Assembly: GCA_003222385.1 (NCBI GenBank)
Contig: QHVV01000007.1
Span: 1-35,272 of the forward strand
Reading direction: 5' to 3'
DNA: 35,272 bases
Source of the DNA: Acidobacteriota bacterium
GTDB taxonomy: Bacteria > Acidobacteriota > Thermoanaerobaculia > UBA5066 > Gp7-AA6
Part shown: piece after piece, positions 33,590 through 35,272 of the stretch
Layout: the number at the start of each line of letters is the position of its first letter
How positions within the stretch are numbered: position 1 is the first letter of the stretch
Made by a program: the position numbers and the translations under genes
The notes under the pieces: model-generated
Told to the model about the DNA's origin: nothing
The model's input: only the letters and a program-made list of their open reading frames with translations
The model's database searches: none

Positions 33590-34738
33590 AAAAGACCTTC
33601 TGGGCTGTCACTCTCGCCTGCGCGCTCGCCGCGCCGACGGCCGCCGCCCCCCGGCCTTCGATCGAGTCGGTCCTCGCGACGCTCCAGAGCGTCACGGAGT
33701 TCGACGGGACCGCCATTTCGCCGGACGGAAAGCTCGTCGCGTGGGCGCGGAAGGTCAAAGACGCGAGCGGAGCGTTGAAGCTCGCGGCGGTCGAGGTCTC
33801 GACCGTTGCGGCGCCCGCGAAAAAGCCGCGGCGCGTGACCGCCGCCTCAGACGGCCGCGACCACGACGAGAAGTGGCCGGCCTGGTCGCCCGACTCGAAG
33901 CTCCTGGCCTTCCGCTCCGACGCCGCAAAGCCCGGACAGGCGCAGGTCTGGGTCGCGCCGGCCGACGGCGGCGCGCCGCGGCAGCTCACGCACGTGACGG
34001 GACAGATCTCCGACCTCCGCTGGTCGCCGGACGGGCGCTCGATCGCGTTTCTCTTCGTCGAAGGCTCGGCTCAGGAGGCCGGACGCCGGCGTCGTCGAAG
34101 AGACGATCGACGAGCAGAGGATCGCGGTCGTAGACGTCGCCGACGGCCGCGTTCGACAGGTCTCGCCAGCAAAGCTCTACGTCTACGACTACGACTGGTC
34201 GCCCGACGGAAAGCGGTTCGCCGCGGAGGCTGCCGAGGGGTCGGGCACCAACAACTACTGGATCGCGCAGCTCTACGTGGTCGACGCCGGGACCGGCAGC
34301 GCCCGGTCCATCTGGAAGCCGGCCGACCAGATCGCCTGCCCGCGGTTCTCTCCGGATGGGAAAGAGGTCGCTGTCATCCACGGTCTCATGAGCGACGAGG
34401 GCTCGACCGGCGGCGACATCTGGACCGTTCCCGCGTCGGGCGGAGCGCCGAAGAACCGCACGGAGGGGATGAAGGCCTCGGCATCGGCGCTCTTCTGGCG
34501 GCCTTCCGGCGAGATCCTGTTCACGGAGCACGTCGACGGCGACGAGGCTGTCGCGGCGCTCGACGCATCCGGAAAGATCCGGACGCTCTGGCGCGGCTCG
34601 GAGGTCGTGGCGAAGTTCTCGGCCGCGAAGAACGGCACGTCCGCCGCGGCGGTCCGCTCCTCGTTCTCGCAGCCGTTCGAAGTGGTGGCGGGACCGATCG
34701 GCGGGTGGACGGCCGTCACGCGGACCAACGCGCGGGTC
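33586..34738 (+). pseudogene. S9 prolyl-oligopeptidase family, beta-propeller half only; frameshifted and truncated
   Basis: N-terminal part of a secreted S9 peptidase (acylaminoacyl-peptidase/DPP type). The best start is CTG 33586, which overlaps the ALDH stop as CTGA, has GGTGGA six bases upstream, and gives the signal peptide (M)KKTFWAVTLACALAAP followed by TAAA. PD40 propeller repeats follow: AISPDGKLVAWA, PAWSPDSKLLAF, LRWSPDGRSIAF, DYDWSPDGKRFA, PRFSPDGKEVAV. At about 34072-34084 the frame shifts by one base; after SAQE the proper continuation PDAGVVEETIDEQR is in the next frame. Removing one g from gagg restores it. The propeller ends at WTAVTRTNA near 34730, and the whole alpha/beta-hydrolase domain is missing. 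Beyond this the sequence is antisense to another gene. Confidence 0.82.
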
Positions 34739-35039
34739 CCATCACCACCGGAAACCAGATCGTGCGCCCCGGCTCCCCCTCGTAGTTCAGCTCTCCGTTC
34801 GCGTCGAGGAGCTGATTGCCCTGCGGGTCGGCGATCGAGACCGCGAACGGATACCGGCCGGTCGAGATCACCCGGGCCTTGATCGCGAGGCCGAGCGACC
34901 GCATCTGGAGAGGGAGCTTCACGACCTGGACGACGTCGGAGTAGACGCCGATCAGGAGCAGCTTGCCGTTGTTCTCGAAGCGCACGTCGTCACAGACGAC
35001 GAGCGAGTCGAAAAGAATCCCCTGCTCGCCGTCGGCCAT
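34716..35039 (-). CDS. DUF6941-like protein, probably truncated at its C-terminus
   Basis: A 107-residue protein from ATG 35039, whose TGATG overlap with the S9 stop fixes the start. The sequence (LVVCDDVRFENNGKLLLIGV, SIADPQGNQLLDANGELNYE) resembles the short cytoplasmic proteins called DUF6941, function unknown. The recognisable part ends at FPVVMGPAR near 34740; the last few residues (WSA) and the stop come from antisense of the plus-strand S9 fragment, and relatives are somewhat longer. It therefore seems cut by the same junction that truncates the plus-strand S9 gene. Confidence 0.6.
   Translation of the reverse strand: MADGEQGILFDSLVVCDDVRFENNGKLLLIGVYSDVVQVVKLPLQMRSLGLAIKARVISTGRYPFAVSIADPQGNQLLDANGELNYEGEPGRTIWFPVVMGPARWSA
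34730..34750. other. Suspected inversion or chimeric-assembly junction
   Basis: Left of this point the plus strand encodes an S9 propeller that stops without its catalytic domain. Right of it the minus strand encodes a cut-off DUF6941-like protein, preceded by the catalytic end of an S9 peptidase. Turning the right-hand part around would place an S9 C-terminus and the DUF6941-like gene behind the S9 propeller. Confidence 0.55.
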
Positions 35040-35272
35040 CAGCGCAGGTACCGGTCGAACCACTCGACCAGCCTCCGGTCGCGGTCGAGCTGATGCTTCG
35101 GCTGGGTGATCGCATGGCCCTCGTTCTCGTAGATGACCAGGGCCGTCGGCACGCCGAGCGTCTTCAGCGCGTGCCAGAACTCGTAACCCTGCGGCGTCGG
35201 GACCTCGGAGTCCCGATCTCCGTGGAGCACGAGCGTCGGCGTCTTCGCCTTCTTGATGAACGTGATCGGCGA
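35039..35272 (-). CDS. S9 prolyl-oligopeptidase family, C-terminal end (5' part beyond window)
   Basis: The last 77 residues of an S9 peptidase enter from the right edge. SPITFIKKAKTPTLVLHGDR leads to the catalytic Asp in HGDRDSEVP, and the catalytic His is in YENEGHAI; it ends DRRLVEWFDRYLR. The serine lies beyond the window. The TGA overlaps the DUF6941-like ATG by one base (TGATG), so the two form a minus-strand unit. It is the complementary half to the plus-strand propeller fragment at 33586-34738; whether they are the same gene split by rearrangement or two copies cannot be told from this window. Confidence 0.88.
   Translation of the reverse strand, partial: SPITFIKKAKTPTLVLHGDRDSEVPTPQGYEFWHALKTLGVPTALVIYENEGHAITQPKHQLDRDRRLVEWFDRYLR

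Noticed and set aside
1-35272. tRNA, rRNA, insertion sequences or phage genes
   Set aside because: No transposase, integrase or phage structural motifs were seen in translated frames, and no tRNA-like or rRNA-like stretch stood out by eye in the very short gaps.

Overview
The window is a strongly GC-rich, very compact bacterial segment with GTG, TTG and apparently other alternative start codons, almost no intergenic DNA and no RNA genes that I can see. The mix of genes (YfhO-like and other GT-C membrane proteins, an S9 prolyl-oligopeptidase, CADD-type protein, IspH, MoaD/MoaE, AttH-like lipocalin ABC operon) fits an environmental Gram-negative bacterium. Acidobacteriota is my best guess, made from gene content and style only; other high-GC phyla are possible.

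Region A (about 1-20185) is a glycan locus, apart from the lipoprotein M20 peptidase at the left edge. It holds two polyprenyl-phosphate-sugar synthase-like GT2 enzymes (one fused to a methyltransferase), eight large polytopic GT-C-like or YfhO-like membrane proteins including an STT3-like oligosaccharyltransferase, a PAP2 lipid phosphatase, and a Wzm/Wzt ABC exporter whose ATPase has a carbohydrate-recognition tail. Read together, the GT2 enzymes would charge lipid carriers, the GT-C enzymes would use them outside the membrane, Wzm/Wzt would export a lipid-linked glycan, STT3 would transfer it to protein or another acceptor, and PAP2 would recycle the carrier. This is the best candidate in the window for an undescribed system.

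Region B (20207-24487) is a LolD/MacB-type ATPase, a double FtsX permease and a secreted AttH/CrtC-like lipocalin. The last is split by an apparent one-base frameshift. A small secreted protein of unknown function (24492-24974) converges on it and has a ribosome-binding site that can be locked in a hairpin.

Region C (25043-30505, minus strand) is a tight run of tetR, ispH, an SDR, a CADD-type p-aminobenzoate synthase with all key residues, a HAD hydrolase and an amino-acid permease. A TetR-type palindrome lies just upstream, in the divergent gap shared with region D.

Region D (30578 to the right edge, plus strand) is moaD, moaE, an enoyl-CoA hydratase, an aldehyde dehydrogenase and the beta-propeller half of an S9 peptidase, which is frameshifted and then ends abruptly near 34740. 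On the opposite strand the window ends with the C-terminal end of an S9 peptidase followed by a truncated DUF6941-like gene. This pattern suggests an inversion or a chimeric assembly junction.

Many genes are joined by four-base start/stop overlaps (ATGA, GTGA, TTGA, CTGA), and these overlaps decided several starts.
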